From NCBI GenBank assembly GCA_049644865.1, contig JBARSV010000021.1:1-33940 (forward strand): DNA of 33,940 bases, written 5' to 3'. This document shows, piece after piece, positions 21,535 through 29,580 of this stretch. The position numbers were made by a program, and so were the translations under genes. This DNA comes from JAPUDQ01 sp049644865. GTDB taxonomy: Bacteria; Patescibacteriota; Saccharimonadia; Saccharimonadales; Saccharimonadaceae. Numbering within the stretch: position 1 is the first letter of the stretch; every line of letters begins with the position of its first letter. The notes beneath the pieces were generated by a model, which was not told where the DNA came from, did not search any database, and saw only the letters and a list, made by a program, of their open reading frames with translations.

Positions 21535-22092
21535 ATGGACACTGAACAGAACCAGGCCCCAAAACCAACAGCGCAGCATGAAACAGCGATTGCTTATAAC
21601 ACACAACCGGCCGGTCTCGAAAAATGGATGGACACGACGTTTAACAAACAATCACCTGTGCAACTACCAGCTGGTGTGAAAAAATGGTTCGGTAATAATT
21701 TGTGGTGGCTGGCTATCGTCGGCGGTGTTCTCTCGCTTCTGGGTGCATTGAGCGTTTGGAACGCTGCCAATATGGCAAATACTGTTCTCGATGCCTACGG
21801 AGACCTAGCAACACCATATCGCCAGCAAATTGGCAGTGCGGTGTATGTCTCTATGGCGACATCGGTTGTCGGTGCAGCTCTGTTGTTACTTGCTCAGGGC
21901 AAACTCAAAGAGCATCGTAAAGAAGGCTGGAATTTGTTGTTTTATAACTTCTTGTTGTCACTGGTGCTCAGCGTGGTCTCGGTTGTCATGAGTGGATCAT
22001 ACGCACTTGTCGGCGGGATCGTCGGGCTCGCGATTGGCTTCGTTATCGGTGGCTGGCTCCTCTTCCAGTTTCGCTCGCAATTTTCTCGCTAA
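21535..22092 (+). CDS. integral membrane protein, four helices
   Basis: 185 residues. A soluble Gln/Thr-rich head (1-55) ends in LPAGVKKWFGNN, followed by four hydrophobic segments (about 57-75, 98-118, 130-150, 155-178). GGGAGAAA before the ATG serves as ribosome binding site. Function unknown. A terminator follows 25 bases after the stop. 21378-21534 contains only promoter sequence. Confidence 0.75.
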   Translation: MDTEQNQAPKPTAQHETAIAYNTQPAGLEKWMDTTFNKQSPVQLPAGVKKWFGNNLWWLAIVGGVLSLLGALSVWNAANMANTVLDAYGDLATPYRQQIGSAVYVSMATSVVGAALLLLAQGKLKEHRKEGWNLLFYNFLLSLVLSVVSVVMSGSYALVGGIVGLAIGFVIGGWLLFQFRSQFSR

Positions 22093-22117
22093 CCAGGCGA
22101 GTACCTCGTCGGTCACA

Positions 22118-22145
22118 AAACCACAACAGTTTTTAGTTGTGGTTT
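22118..22145 (+). terminator. hairpin terminator
   Basis: AAACCACAAC and GTTGTGGTTT around an eight-base loop after the membrane protein gene. Confidence 0.75.
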
Positions 22146-22198
22146 GTGTGGTCATGGTGCTATGCTGGGGGCGATAAATTAAAAAAGGGGAGAGGTGT

Positions 22199-23539
22199 AT
22201 GAAGTTATGGACCTTGCGCCGGACAGTGCCCGCAGGGGGTGTTGTCTTGCCGAGCGAGCGCCTACCGTGGCCACAGTCAATCGGCATCGGTATGCAACAC
22301 GTCGTCGCCATGTTTGGGGCGACGTTTTTAGTACCACTATTAACGGGGTTTCCGCCGACGACCACGATATTCTTTTCGGGTGTTGGCACGCTCTTGTTCC
22401 TACTGATTACGCGCAATCGCATACCGAGTTATCTCGGCTCAAGCTTCGCGTTTATTAGCCCTGTCATTGCATCTATGGGGGTACCGGGCGGAAATATACC
22501 GCTGGCACTCGGCGGCATCGTTGCGGCTGGTTTTATGCTCTTTCTGGTCGGTCTGGTGGTCAACCAAGTCGGTCACGCCTGGATAAACAAGCTTATGCCG
22601 CCAGTCGTGACAGGAGCAATCGTGGCACTCATCGGCCTGAATCTGGCCAGTGTCGCAGGAGCGAATTTCTTCAAACAACCAGTCTATGCACTCATAACGG
22701 TTCTCGCGATCTTGTTGATATCGGTCGTGTTCCGAGGGTTTATCGGACGGGTCTCGATCTTCCTCGGAGTTGTGGTGGGCTGGGTTGTGGCTGCACTGAG
22801 CGGTGGCCTCGATACAGCGGCGGTCAAAAATCTCAACGACGCGGCATGGTTTGGTCTGCCGCAATTCATCACGCCTGAGTGGAGCTGGGCACCAGTGCTG
22901 CTCATGCTGCCGGTTGTTTTGGTGTTGATCGCGGAAAACACTGGGCACATCAAGGCGGTAGCTGAGATGACTGGCGAAGAACTCGATACGTCGCTTGGCA
23001 AAGGCTATATGGGTGATGGGGCTGCGACCATGTTGGCTGGTTTTTTTGGTGGGTCTGGTGCAACGACGTATGCGGAAAATATCGGTGTTATGGCGGCAAC
23101 GCGGGTCTACTCGACGGCTGCCTATGCCGTCGCCGGTGGGTTTGCGATTGCGCTGGGGCTGATGCCAAAATTTGGCGCACTGATACTGACTATGCCGCTC
23201 AGCGTACTTGGCGGTGTTACGACCGTGCTATATGGCTTGATCGCTGTACTAGGGGTACGCATATGGGTAGAGAACAAAGTGAATTTTCACCTCAATGAAA
23301 ATCTCATGCCAGCAGCAATTGCACTTGTCGTTGGTGCAGGTAACTTCACCTGGTTAGTCACCAATGATTTCAAGTTTGAGGGCATCGCCCTCGGTACGAT
23401 CGCAGCTCTCGGATCATACCACTTGATGCATGCTATTAATCACCGAGCTGGAGCAGGGTTGTATGGGGATCACGTCACCGCCCGGACGTCGCGGCCAGCA
23501 AACACGGTTGTCAAAAAAACCGTGCGGCGCTCACGATAG
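22199..23539 (+). CDS. uraA: uracil/xanthine permease (NCS2/UraA family)
   Basis: 446 residues with about 12-14 helices. GIGMQHVVAMFGATFLVPLL, LGSSFAFISPVIA, LIAENTGHIKAVAEMTG and GSGATTYAENIGVMAATRVY are the NCS2 nucleobase-site blocks (Glu and Gln/Asn residues in TM8 and TM10). It imports a nucleobase, probably uracil, by proton symport; this fits an organism that salvages bases. GGGGAGAGG sets the start. The last nine bases overlap the convergent flavin reductase gene. Confidence 0.93.
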   Translation: MKLWTLRRTVPAGGVVLPSERLPWPQSIGIGMQHVVAMFGATFLVPLLTGFPPTTTIFFSGVGTLLFLLITRNRIPSYLGSSFAFISPVIASMGVPGGNIPLALGGIVAAGFMLFLVGLVVNQVGHAWINKLMPPVVTGAIVALIGLNLASVAGANFFKQPVYALITVLAILLISVVFRGFIGRVSIFLGVVVGWVVAALSGGLDTAAVKNLNDAAWFGLPQFITPEWSWAPVLLMLPVVLVLIAENTGHIKAVAEMTGEELDTSLGKGYMGDGAATMLAGFFGGSGATTYAENIGVMAATRVYSTAAYAVAGGFAIALGLMPKFGALILTMPLSVLGGVTTVLYGLIAVLGVRIWVENKVNFHLNENLMPAAIALVVGAGNFTWLVTNDFKFEGIALGTIAALGSYHLMHAINHRAGAGLYGDHVTARTSRPANTVVKKTVRRSR

Positions 23540-24214
23540 ACTAAAGGCTTCGGCGTGCACGGGTAATTTGGAATATTCTTTGCTGAGATACGTCCGTAGT
23601 GTGTCAACGAATTGTCGCGAGCCACACAGCAATACTGCGTCAACATCGGCGCAGTATTGCCGTATATCGGCTTGAGTCAGTCGAGGCGACTGGTCGGTCA
23701 ATCGAACATGAATCGTTTCTTCGGGTTGAGCTGTTAATTCGCGTGTAAAGCAGCGACTATCGATTCGTGTTGAGTAGAGTAGAATTGTCTGCGGCGAGTG
23801 GTTGAGCCGCCGTTCACGCAGATGGCTCATGAGTGGGGCAATACCGCTCCCCCCAGCGATCAAACATATTTTTTTACGTACCATATCTTGCACTAGTGGA
23901 CCAGTGAAAGCTTGTGATATCTCGAGAGTATCACCAACGCGAGCATGGTGCGTTAACCACGTCGAGACCTCGCCACCCGGTGTTTGTACAATACATAGCC
24001 AAATAGACTTTGAGGACGGAGCAGAAGCAAAGGAATATTGACGCATAACCTTTGTCTGATGATGAGGCAGGTCCACTCTAACGACGGTATGCTGACCCGG
24101 GGCGAATTCATACGACTGTCTGCCACAATCTAGCTCGATGCTGACAGCATTGGCTGATTCACGCACGATCGTAATGATGGTTGCGGTGTACCACGTGTAT
24201 GGGTCGAGTATCAT
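23531..24214 (-). CDS. FAD/NAD(P)H-binding oxidoreductase of the ferredoxin reductase family
   Basis: About 227 residues. RQYSFAS (FAD-binding R-x-Y-S), GGEVSTWLTH, AGGSGIAPLMSHLR (NAD(P) loop) and VLLCGSRQFVDTL follow the order of FNR-type reductases. There is no 2Fe-2S domain, so it is a stand-alone flavin reductase of unknown electron acceptor. ATG 24214 is chosen over GTG 24217 because it lies six bases after TATAAT (24221-24226 on this strand). Divergent from folD. Confidence 0.88.
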   Translation of the reverse strand: MILDPYTWYTATIITIVRESANAVSIELDCGRQSYEFAPGQHTVVRVDLPHHQTKVMRQYSFASAPSSKSIWLCIVQTPGGEVSTWLTHHARVGDTLEISQAFTGPLVQDMVRKKICLIAGGSGIAPLMSHLRERRLNHSPQTILLYSTRIDSRCFTRELTAQPEETIHVRLTDQSPRLTQADIRQYCADVDAVLLCGSRQFVDTLRTYLSKEYSKLPVHAEAFSLS

Positions 24215-24220
24215 CACACC

Positions 24221-24226
24221 ATTATA
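24221..24226 (-). promoter_or_regulatory. -10 hexamer of the flavin reductase gene
   Basis: TATAAT on the minus strand, six bases before ATG 24214; it nearly abuts the folD -10 at 24232-24237 in a compact divergent promoter. Confidence 0.6.
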
Positions 24227-24231
24227 TCTGT

Positions 24232-24237
24232 TAAAAT
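24232..24237 (+). promoter_or_regulatory. -10 hexamer of folD
   Basis: TAAAAT, seven bases before ATG 24245; it would give a leaderless mRNA. Confidence 0.55.
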
Positions 24238-24244
24238 GAAGATA

Positions 24245-25057
24245 ATGAAACTATTATCGGGTGCCGAACTGGTCGGCTATATCAAAGAACGTCAGGCTCG
24301 CCAAGTGCGTGCCCTAAGGCAGGCTCAGCATATCTATCCACGGCTCGCAATTGTGCAGACAATCGATAATCCTGTCATTGATACCTACGTACGCCTAAAG
24401 AGCCAGTACGGTGATGACATATTAGTTGATGTGCAGACGCATAAAGTTACGCAATCTGAAGCCATGACGGCTATTGAGCAACTCAATCATGACGAAACTG
24501 TCCACGCGATTATCGTCCAGTTGCCACTTGAGGATATATCGCAGACGGATATGATCGTAAACGCTGTTATAGCCACTAAGGATGTTGATGGGTTGGGTGT
24601 CTCGCCCGCGTTTGATCCTGCAACTGCACTGGCAATCAATTGGCTATGTGCAGGCTATAATATTGAGCTGGCTAAACACAAGATACTCATCATAGGGCAA
24701 GGGCGGTTGGTTGGCGCACCACTGACAGCAATGTGGCGCAGTTCTGGCTATGACGTGACGACGGCTGATCGAAATACAACAGATTTGGTCAGTCTATGTC
24801 ATGGCGCAACACTTATCGTTGCGGGCGCTGGCTCTCCTGGGCTCGTAACCAGCGACATGGTACGGCCCGACACGATACTAATCGACGCTGGCACAGCGAG
24901 TGAAGGTGGCAAGATCGTCGGTGATCTTGCGCCCGAACTCTACGAACGAAGTGACGTGACGATTACGCCGCAGCGTGGCGGCGTCGGTCCGTTGACGGTG
25001 GCAGCCCTGTTTGATAACGTTATCCAAGCAGCTAGCCGAACAATTAAGCAAGTTTAA
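24245..25057 (+). CDS. folD: methylene-THF dehydrogenase/cyclohydrolase
   Basis: 270 residues. The Tyr48-x-x-x-Lys52 pair in TYVRLK, VQLPLE, TKDVDGLGVSP, GQGRLVGAPL and TPQRGGVGPLT are the FolD blocks; the second is more usually TPVPGGVGPMT. It converts methylene-THF (made by GlyA) to formyl-THF. Leaderless start at ATG 24245 rather than ATG 24236. Its 3' end overlaps the response regulator gene by 14 bases. Confidence 0.95.
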   Translation: MKLLSGAELVGYIKERQARQVRALRQAQHIYPRLAIVQTIDNPVIDTYVRLKSQYGDDILVDVQTHKVTQSEAMTAIEQLNHDETVHAIIVQLPLEDISQTDMIVNAVIATKDVDGLGVSPAFDPATALAINWLCAGYNIELAKHKILIIGQGRLVGAPLTAMWRSSGYDVTTADRNTTDLVSLCHGATLIVAGAGSPGLVTSDMVRPDTILIDAGTASEGGKIVGDLAPELYERSDVTITPQRGGVGPLTVAALFDNVIQAASRTIKQV

Positions 25058-25415
25058 GCGTAGCTTTCACCCGGTCGACGACCTGGCGTGGCGTGAGATC
25101 GGCTTTGACAACGTAGCTTTCGATGCCAAGACTACGCAGATGCTTCGGGGCTTCTTCCTCGCCAAGGTTGGTTAAGACGATGACGGGTATCATCTTGCCC
25201 CAGTCATGCTTGCGGATTTCGGCTAAGGCTTCGTCGCCGTTCATACCTGGCATTTGCATGTCGAGCAATATGAGATTTGGTCGCGTATTTTTCACGAGCT
25301 CGATCCCATCGGCGCCGTTCATAGCGACATGTACCTCAAAACCATCGGTCTCGAACTTCATCCGATACATCTGAGAGATTACTTGGTCGTCTTCAATAAT
25401 TACGATAGTGGTCAT
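25044..25415 (-). CDS. single-domain response regulator
   Basis: 123 residues, a lone receiver domain. Acidic pair EDD at 8-10, phosphoacceptor Asp52 in LILLDMQMPG, Thr near 81 (VIVLTNLG) and Lys103 (YVVKAD). It has no output domain, so it acts by protein contact. A histidine kinase lies 2 kb away (27357) and is a possible partner. ATG follows a TACGAT hexamer (25422-25427) by six bases. Confidence 0.95.
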   Translation of the reverse strand: MTTIVIIEDDQVISQMYRMKFETDGFEVHVAMNGADGIELVKNTRPNLILLDMQMPGMNGDEALAEIRKHDWGKMIPVIVLTNLGEEEAPKHLRSLGIESYVVKADLTPRQVVDRVKATLKLA

Positions 25416-25427
25416 GGTAGTATCGTA

Positions 25428-26012
25428 TCATAATTGATAGATTGCATCCATGATGTGTCGGGCATCGGATGTATCGAGATTTGGCGGTGCTGGGGTAACA
25501 GTGATAACGCCAAATCGTCGCCATCCTTTGCGTTGCCAATCGATGCGTACCAGTATGATATGAGGGTGATATTGCTTTGTTTGCGAGATAAGTCGTATGA
25601 CGCCAGACTTGGGTTCAGACTGAGATCGGGTAACGCGTTTTCCTTCTGGGAATATCATAAGGTTACAACCTCTGTCCATAAGGTTGCAGCTGTAGTCGAT
25701 AATATCTATACCGTCGATTTTGTGCGGGTAACAGCCGAAGCTGGCGAGTAACGGTCGAAAAGCACTATGATAGATAGAGGATGCAGTCATGAATTTCATG
25801 GGTGCAATGTGCCATAGTGACTGGAGCGAAAAAACGCTAAATATTGCAGGACCATCAAGCTTGCTACGGTGATTACTGATAAATATATAGCGTTGTTTGG
25901 GGTCAAATCTTGGCGACTGATCGTGCAGCGTCACGTTTCCGTACACTGGGCGTAACAATCGAAACAATACTGTCGCAGCAATCTGCGATATGCTCATCAA
26001 TCGTAATTTCAT
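25428..26012 (-). CDS. plsC: 1-acyl-glycerol-3-phosphate acyltransferase (PlsC-like)
   Basis: 194 residues. NHRSKLDGPAIF gives the H-x4-D catalytic motif (His48, Asp53), MIFPEGKRVTRS the FPEG substrate motif. It would acylate lysophosphatidic acid at the membrane. The N-terminal helix is short. It starts close to the -10 region of the downstream divergent gene. Confidence 0.9.
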   Translation of the reverse strand: MKLRLMSISQIAATVLFRLLRPVYGNVTLHDQSPRFDPKQRYIFISNHRSKLDGPAIFSVFSLQSLWHIAPMKFMTASSIYHSAFRPLLASFGCYPHKIDGIDIIDYSCNLMDRGCNLMIFPEGKRVTRSQSEPKSGVIRLISQTKQYHPHIILVRIDWQRKGWRRFGVITVTPAPPNLDTSDARHIMDAIYQL

Positions 26013-26105
26013 ACAGTATCGAGACTATCAGGCATTGCAATTCTCTGCAAACCATCGACATATTTGGCGCTCGTAAAACAATGTTACAATAAGCAGTATA
26101 TTACT

Positions 26106-26642
26106 ATGAAATTAATTCGCTGGCTTAAGCATCATTCGACTGTGCTCTTGACGATTCTTGTGATCGTTTCGATTGGCTTGACGGTTATTAATTGGCAGCT
26201 CTCGGGCGATTTACGAAGCCGTATGGTAGAGATCGTATGGGTAGCTCCGGCGTTATTTGTCACTGAAGCATTATTTGTCGTAGGGGCAATTATGATGGCT
26301 GTGAGTGCAGGTGAAAACTTGGCCGAATATCGTCATCCACGTCATTGGCACCGCGGCGTTATGACGATACGTCGTCAGACGCGTCAGTTTGCAGAGAAGC
26401 TAGTCATCAGCACTCTGTTTACGGTTGGGTTCTGGTGCAACTTTGCAGGCGCAGTCGGTACGAGTTTGATACTGATTATTGGATTGGCGCTGATTGCTCC
26501 TTTGACGAGTTTGGGGGTAACGCTGATAATAGTCATTGATCTTATTGCTACCTTTGGCTGGCGTATACCACTCGAAATAGCTCGCAGAAAAATAAAGGAA
26601 AAATATGTCGAAGATCACCGTTCGTCACGCAGTACTATCTGA
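26106..26642 (+). CDS. integral membrane protein, function unknown
   Basis: 178 residues with four or five hydrophobic segments (about 11-29, 43-65, 97-130, 138-160) and basic loops (YRHPRHWHRGVMTIRRQTRQ). The frame continues upstream, but ATG 26106 opens just before the basic/hydrophobic N-terminus (MKLIRWLKHH). The 3' end overlaps the GNAT gene by 38 bases, so the two are coupled. No family recognised. Confidence 0.75.
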   Translation: MKLIRWLKHHSTVLLTILVIVSIGLTVINWQLSGDLRSRMVEIVWVAPALFVTEALFVVGAIMMAVSAGENLAEYRHPRHWHRGVMTIRRQTRQFAEKLVISTLFTVGFWCNFAGAVGTSLILIIGLALIAPLTSLGVTLIIVIDLIATFGWRIPLEIARRKIKEKYVEDHRSSRSTI

Positions 26643-27321
26643 TATAAAAAAATACGAAGACCTACAAGCGTCACGTTGGCGTGAAGAAAATATCGCCAGT
26701 CACGACAACCTCATGACGCGTTTTCGGGTATTTCCTGAGGGTATGTTGGTTGCTGAAGAGGGCGGTGAAATAGTAGGTATGGTGTATGCAATGCGTATTG
26801 CTGGTTACGATGAGAACCACCCGGCTTCATGGTATGAGATAACCAATAACGGAGCGTGTGATAATCACGTTACTGATGGACCGATCTTGTTTGGCGTAGA
26901 CCTTACGACCGCACCGGGCGTTGGTGCTCGAGCCGGTGACGCGCTCTTAGTAGGTATTGGCAAAATGGCAATCCAAAAAAATATTAAGTGGTGCATGCTT
27001 GGCGGACGTATGCCGGGGTATCATGCGCATAAAGACTCTATGTCGGCTGAGGAGTATTTATGGAAAAAAGATTCACGTGGTCGCTTTTTGGATCGACAAG
27101 TACGGTTTTATGCGAGCGTACCAGGCATCCAAGTCGTACGGGTATTGCCGCATTATTTTGATGATCCGGAGTCAGATGACAATGGGGTGTTACTACGCTG
27201 GCAGAATCCATTTTACAATTGGCCAATGAGAAGAGTGCTTGGCAATATATTTCCTAGCGTTCTCAAAATTGAGGAGTTCTACGGAGCCTTAGAGGGCATT
27301 GTTCGTCGCTTGGGGCGCTAA
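26605..27321 (+). CDS. GNAT-family acetyltransferase
   Basis: 238 residues. KITVRHAVLSDIKKYEDL (N-terminal strand and helix), MLVAEEGGEIVGMVYAMR (beta 2-4) and the acetyl-CoA pyrophosphate loop around PGVGARAGDALL fit the GNAT fold. The C-terminal part (about 145-238) is an extension with RFYASV and LPHYFDDPESDDNGVLL, seen in GNATs that act on small molecules; the substrate is unknown. AAAGGA at 26594-26599 precedes the ATG. It is followed by the histidine kinase gene, 35 bases downstream. Confidence 0.85.
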   Translation: MSKITVRHAVLSDIKKYEDLQASRWREENIASHDNLMTRFRVFPEGMLVAEEGGEIVGMVYAMRIAGYDENHPASWYEITNNGACDNHVTDGPILFGVDLTTAPGVGARAGDALLVGIGKMAIQKNIKWCMLGGRMPGYHAHKDSMSAEEYLWKKDSRGRFLDRQVRFYASVPGIQVVRVLPHYFDDPESDDNGVLLRWQNPFYNWPMRRVLGNIFPSVLKIEEFYGALEGIVRRLGR

Positions 27322-27356
27322 GTGGTCGCTGTCTCTATGGTACAATCAAACTAGTT

Positions 27357-29528
27357 ATGCTTGAAGTAATTGTATTGGGGTTGGTCTGTGCTGCGTATCT
27401 TAGCCTCGCGATGGTTGTGTATGCCAATAGTCCAAAAATTATTCTCAATCGAGTTCTTGCAGGATTAATGATCGTTACCCCTTTGTGGGTTGTGACGGTA
27501 TACCTGGAAGATAGCAGTAGTGCGAGAGATTATCTCGAGATATTAGCTCATGCAGATTACGCGCTTGCATCAGTTATGGTTGGATTGTTTTACTGGTTTT
27601 GCATATTATTTACGAAACGTCGCTGGAAGACAGTCAATGGTATTGTGTGGATGCTTGCAATACTATCAGTCGTATTATCATTGTTCGGCTTCACATCGAA
27701 AGCTAATTTGTTGAGTGGCAGCGTCGTTCTACAGCCAGTCACGCCAGGATACCAGTTATTTCTCGCGTTGTTATTGTTTACATTTGGAGGTGGTGTGTTG
27801 GCGTTGCGTCAAGGACTTCGTGGCGCCTCGCGACGTGATAAGGCGCAGATTACGATCGTTAGCACAGGACTTATACTGACGGGTATATCGCTCATTGTTG
27901 CACTCATGGTGGCACCACGTTTTTATGACTTATCCGATGCTAGTTTTACGCGTATCGGCCTCTACGGCACGTTATTCTTTGCTATATTTAGTGCCTATGC
28001 ATTGGTGAAACATCGCTTCTTAGATATACGCGATACAGTTGCGCGAAGTATCGCATATATCTTATTGTTGGGTGTGCTAACACTTATTTATGTGGGCGTC
28101 GCATTTGGACTGTTGCAAGTCTTTCTCGGTAATCATGCACCGGTCGATACTGTACAGCTGACGATATTTACCGCTGTTTCTATCTCGTTGGTCGTTGTTT
28201 ACGCACCACTTAAGAAATTTTTTGACAGCATTACGGACAAAATATTTTATCGTCATGGTTACGACCAGCAAGTTATACTCGGAACGATTGGTGACGTAAC
28301 GGCAAGTGGTATGGAGCTGGCGCATGTCGCCGAGAAATTGATGAAGATTCTCAAAAGAGCCCTGACCTCTGAGTATGTCGCGATGCATATTCTTCCGGTA
28401 GACGCAGGCAGTTCATCATATTATTTTCCTATTGGTACGTCACGGAACCACTTGCTGACAATTATTAATTCTCTGCCCGCAGTGAGAGAAGAGGTTACTA
28501 TTGCCGATCAACTACCTCCTGATAGCCGATTGTTCACAGCGATGGACGACAATAATGTGAGTGTCATCGTGACGTTGCATACATCACACGATACGCTCGG
28601 TTACGTGTATCTTGGTCCCAAGCAAAACGGTGATAACTATACGAGCCGCGATGTCAATCTTCTCGATACAGTAGCCGATGAGTTATCCCTTTCTATCCAA
28701 AATAGTATTCGTTTCCAACAGATCCAAGATTTCAATGATACCCTCAAGGAAAAAATTAGCACTGCGACGCAAGAATTGCGTGATTCAAACAGGCGGCTAA
28801 AACAGATCGATGCCACCAAAGATGAATTTATCTCCATGGCGTCGCATCAGCTACGGACGCCCCTAACCAGCATCAAGGGGTACATTAGTATGTTGTTAGA
28901 AGGTGATCTCGGCAAAGTGACGCCTGAACAGCGTAAGGCGCTCGAAGAAGCATTTACCTCATCGCAGCGCATGGTCTATCTGATCGGTGACTTTTTAAAT
29001 CTTTCACGCTTGCAAACTGGTCGGTTCGAGTTGGAGAGAATAGATGTCTCTTTACCAATGATTATCCGTGAAGAGATTGCTCAGTTAAGGGCGACAGCAC
29101 AGTCACGAGGGATCGAATTGCGTTACGAGGAGCCAACTGATTTTCCAATGGTATCGGTTGATGAAAACAAGATCCGACAAGTTATGATGAACTTTATCGA
29201 TAATGCGATATATTATTCCAAGCCTTCAGGGGGAGTGATAGAGGTGACGTTGATGCGTCGTCATGACCACGAGATAGTATTTCGCGTCAAGGACAATGGC
29301 ATAGGTGTACCGACAGCAGCACGTTATCAGCTGTTCACAAAATTTTATCGCGCCGGCAATGCGCGTAAGGCACGCCCAGACGGTACGGGAATCGGGCTGT
29401 ATATGGCGAAAAAAGTTATCGTGGCGCATGGAGGTGTGATTATTTTTGAAAGTAAAGAAGGCGAGGGGAGTACCTTTGGCTTCCAATTGCCAATCACAGA
29501 TAACCTGCCAGACCCAAAACACCCCTAG
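27357..29528 (+). CDS. sensor histidine kinase with 7-TM N-terminus
   Basis: 723 residues. A hydrophobic N-terminal region of about seven or eight helices (1-290) is followed by a GAF-like domain (about 300-455), a coiled coil (SLSIQNSIRFQQIQDFNDTL...), the HisKA box with His497 in SMASHQLRTPLTSIK, and an ATPase with N-box FIDNAIYYSKP, G1 VKDNGIGVP and G2 GTGIGLYMAKK. It phosphorylates a response regulator; none is adjacent. TACAAT at 27341-27346, ten bases before the ATG, is a likely -10. Ends at a 26-bp palindromic terminator. Confidence 0.95.
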   Translation: MLEVIVLGLVCAAYLSLAMVVYANSPKIILNRVLAGLMIVTPLWVVTVYLEDSSSARDYLEILAHADYALASVMVGLFYWFCILFTKRRWKTVNGIVWMLAILSVVLSLFGFTSKANLLSGSVVLQPVTPGYQLFLALLLFTFGGGVLALRQGLRGASRRDKAQITIVSTGLILTGISLIVALMVAPRFYDLSDASFTRIGLYGTLFFAIFSAYALVKHRFLDIRDTVARSIAYILLLGVLTLIYVGVAFGLLQVFLGNHAPVDTVQLTIFTAVSISLVVVYAPLKKFFDSITDKIFYRHGYDQQVILGTIGDVTASGMELAHVAEKLMKILKRALTSEYVAMHILPVDAGSSSYYFPIGTSRNHLLTIINSLPAVREEVTIADQLPPDSRLFTAMDDNNVSVIVTLHTSHDTLGYVYLGPKQNGDNYTSRDVNLLDTVADELSLSIQNSIRFQQIQDFNDTLKEKISTATQELRDSNRRLKQIDATKDEFISMASHQLRTPLTSIKGYISMLLEGDLGKVTPEQRKALEEAFTSSQRMVYLIGDFLNLSRLQTGRFELERIDVSLPMIIREEIAQLRATAQSRGIELRYEEPTDFPMVSVDENKIRQVMMNFIDNAIYYSKPSGGVIEVTLMRRHDHEIVFRVKDNGIGVPTAARYQLFTKFYRAGNARKARPDGTGIGLYMAKKVIVAHGGVIIFESKEGEGSTFGFQLPITDNLPDPKHP

Positions 29529-29543
29529 ATATCTAGGGGTGTT
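29518..29543. terminator. perfect 26-bp palindrome, bidirectional terminator
   Basis: AACACCCCTAGAT and its exact complement, overlapping the kinase stop codon, lie between it and the convergent surface-protein gene. Confidence 0.75.
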
Positions 29544-29580
29544 AATGGTGTGAGGCAAGCGGTCAAACTATGTCACATGC

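Noticed and set aside
22439..23001. Long minus-strand frames inside the permease gene
   Set aside because: Low-complexity His/Arg-rich translations opposite a clearly conserved NCS2 transporter.
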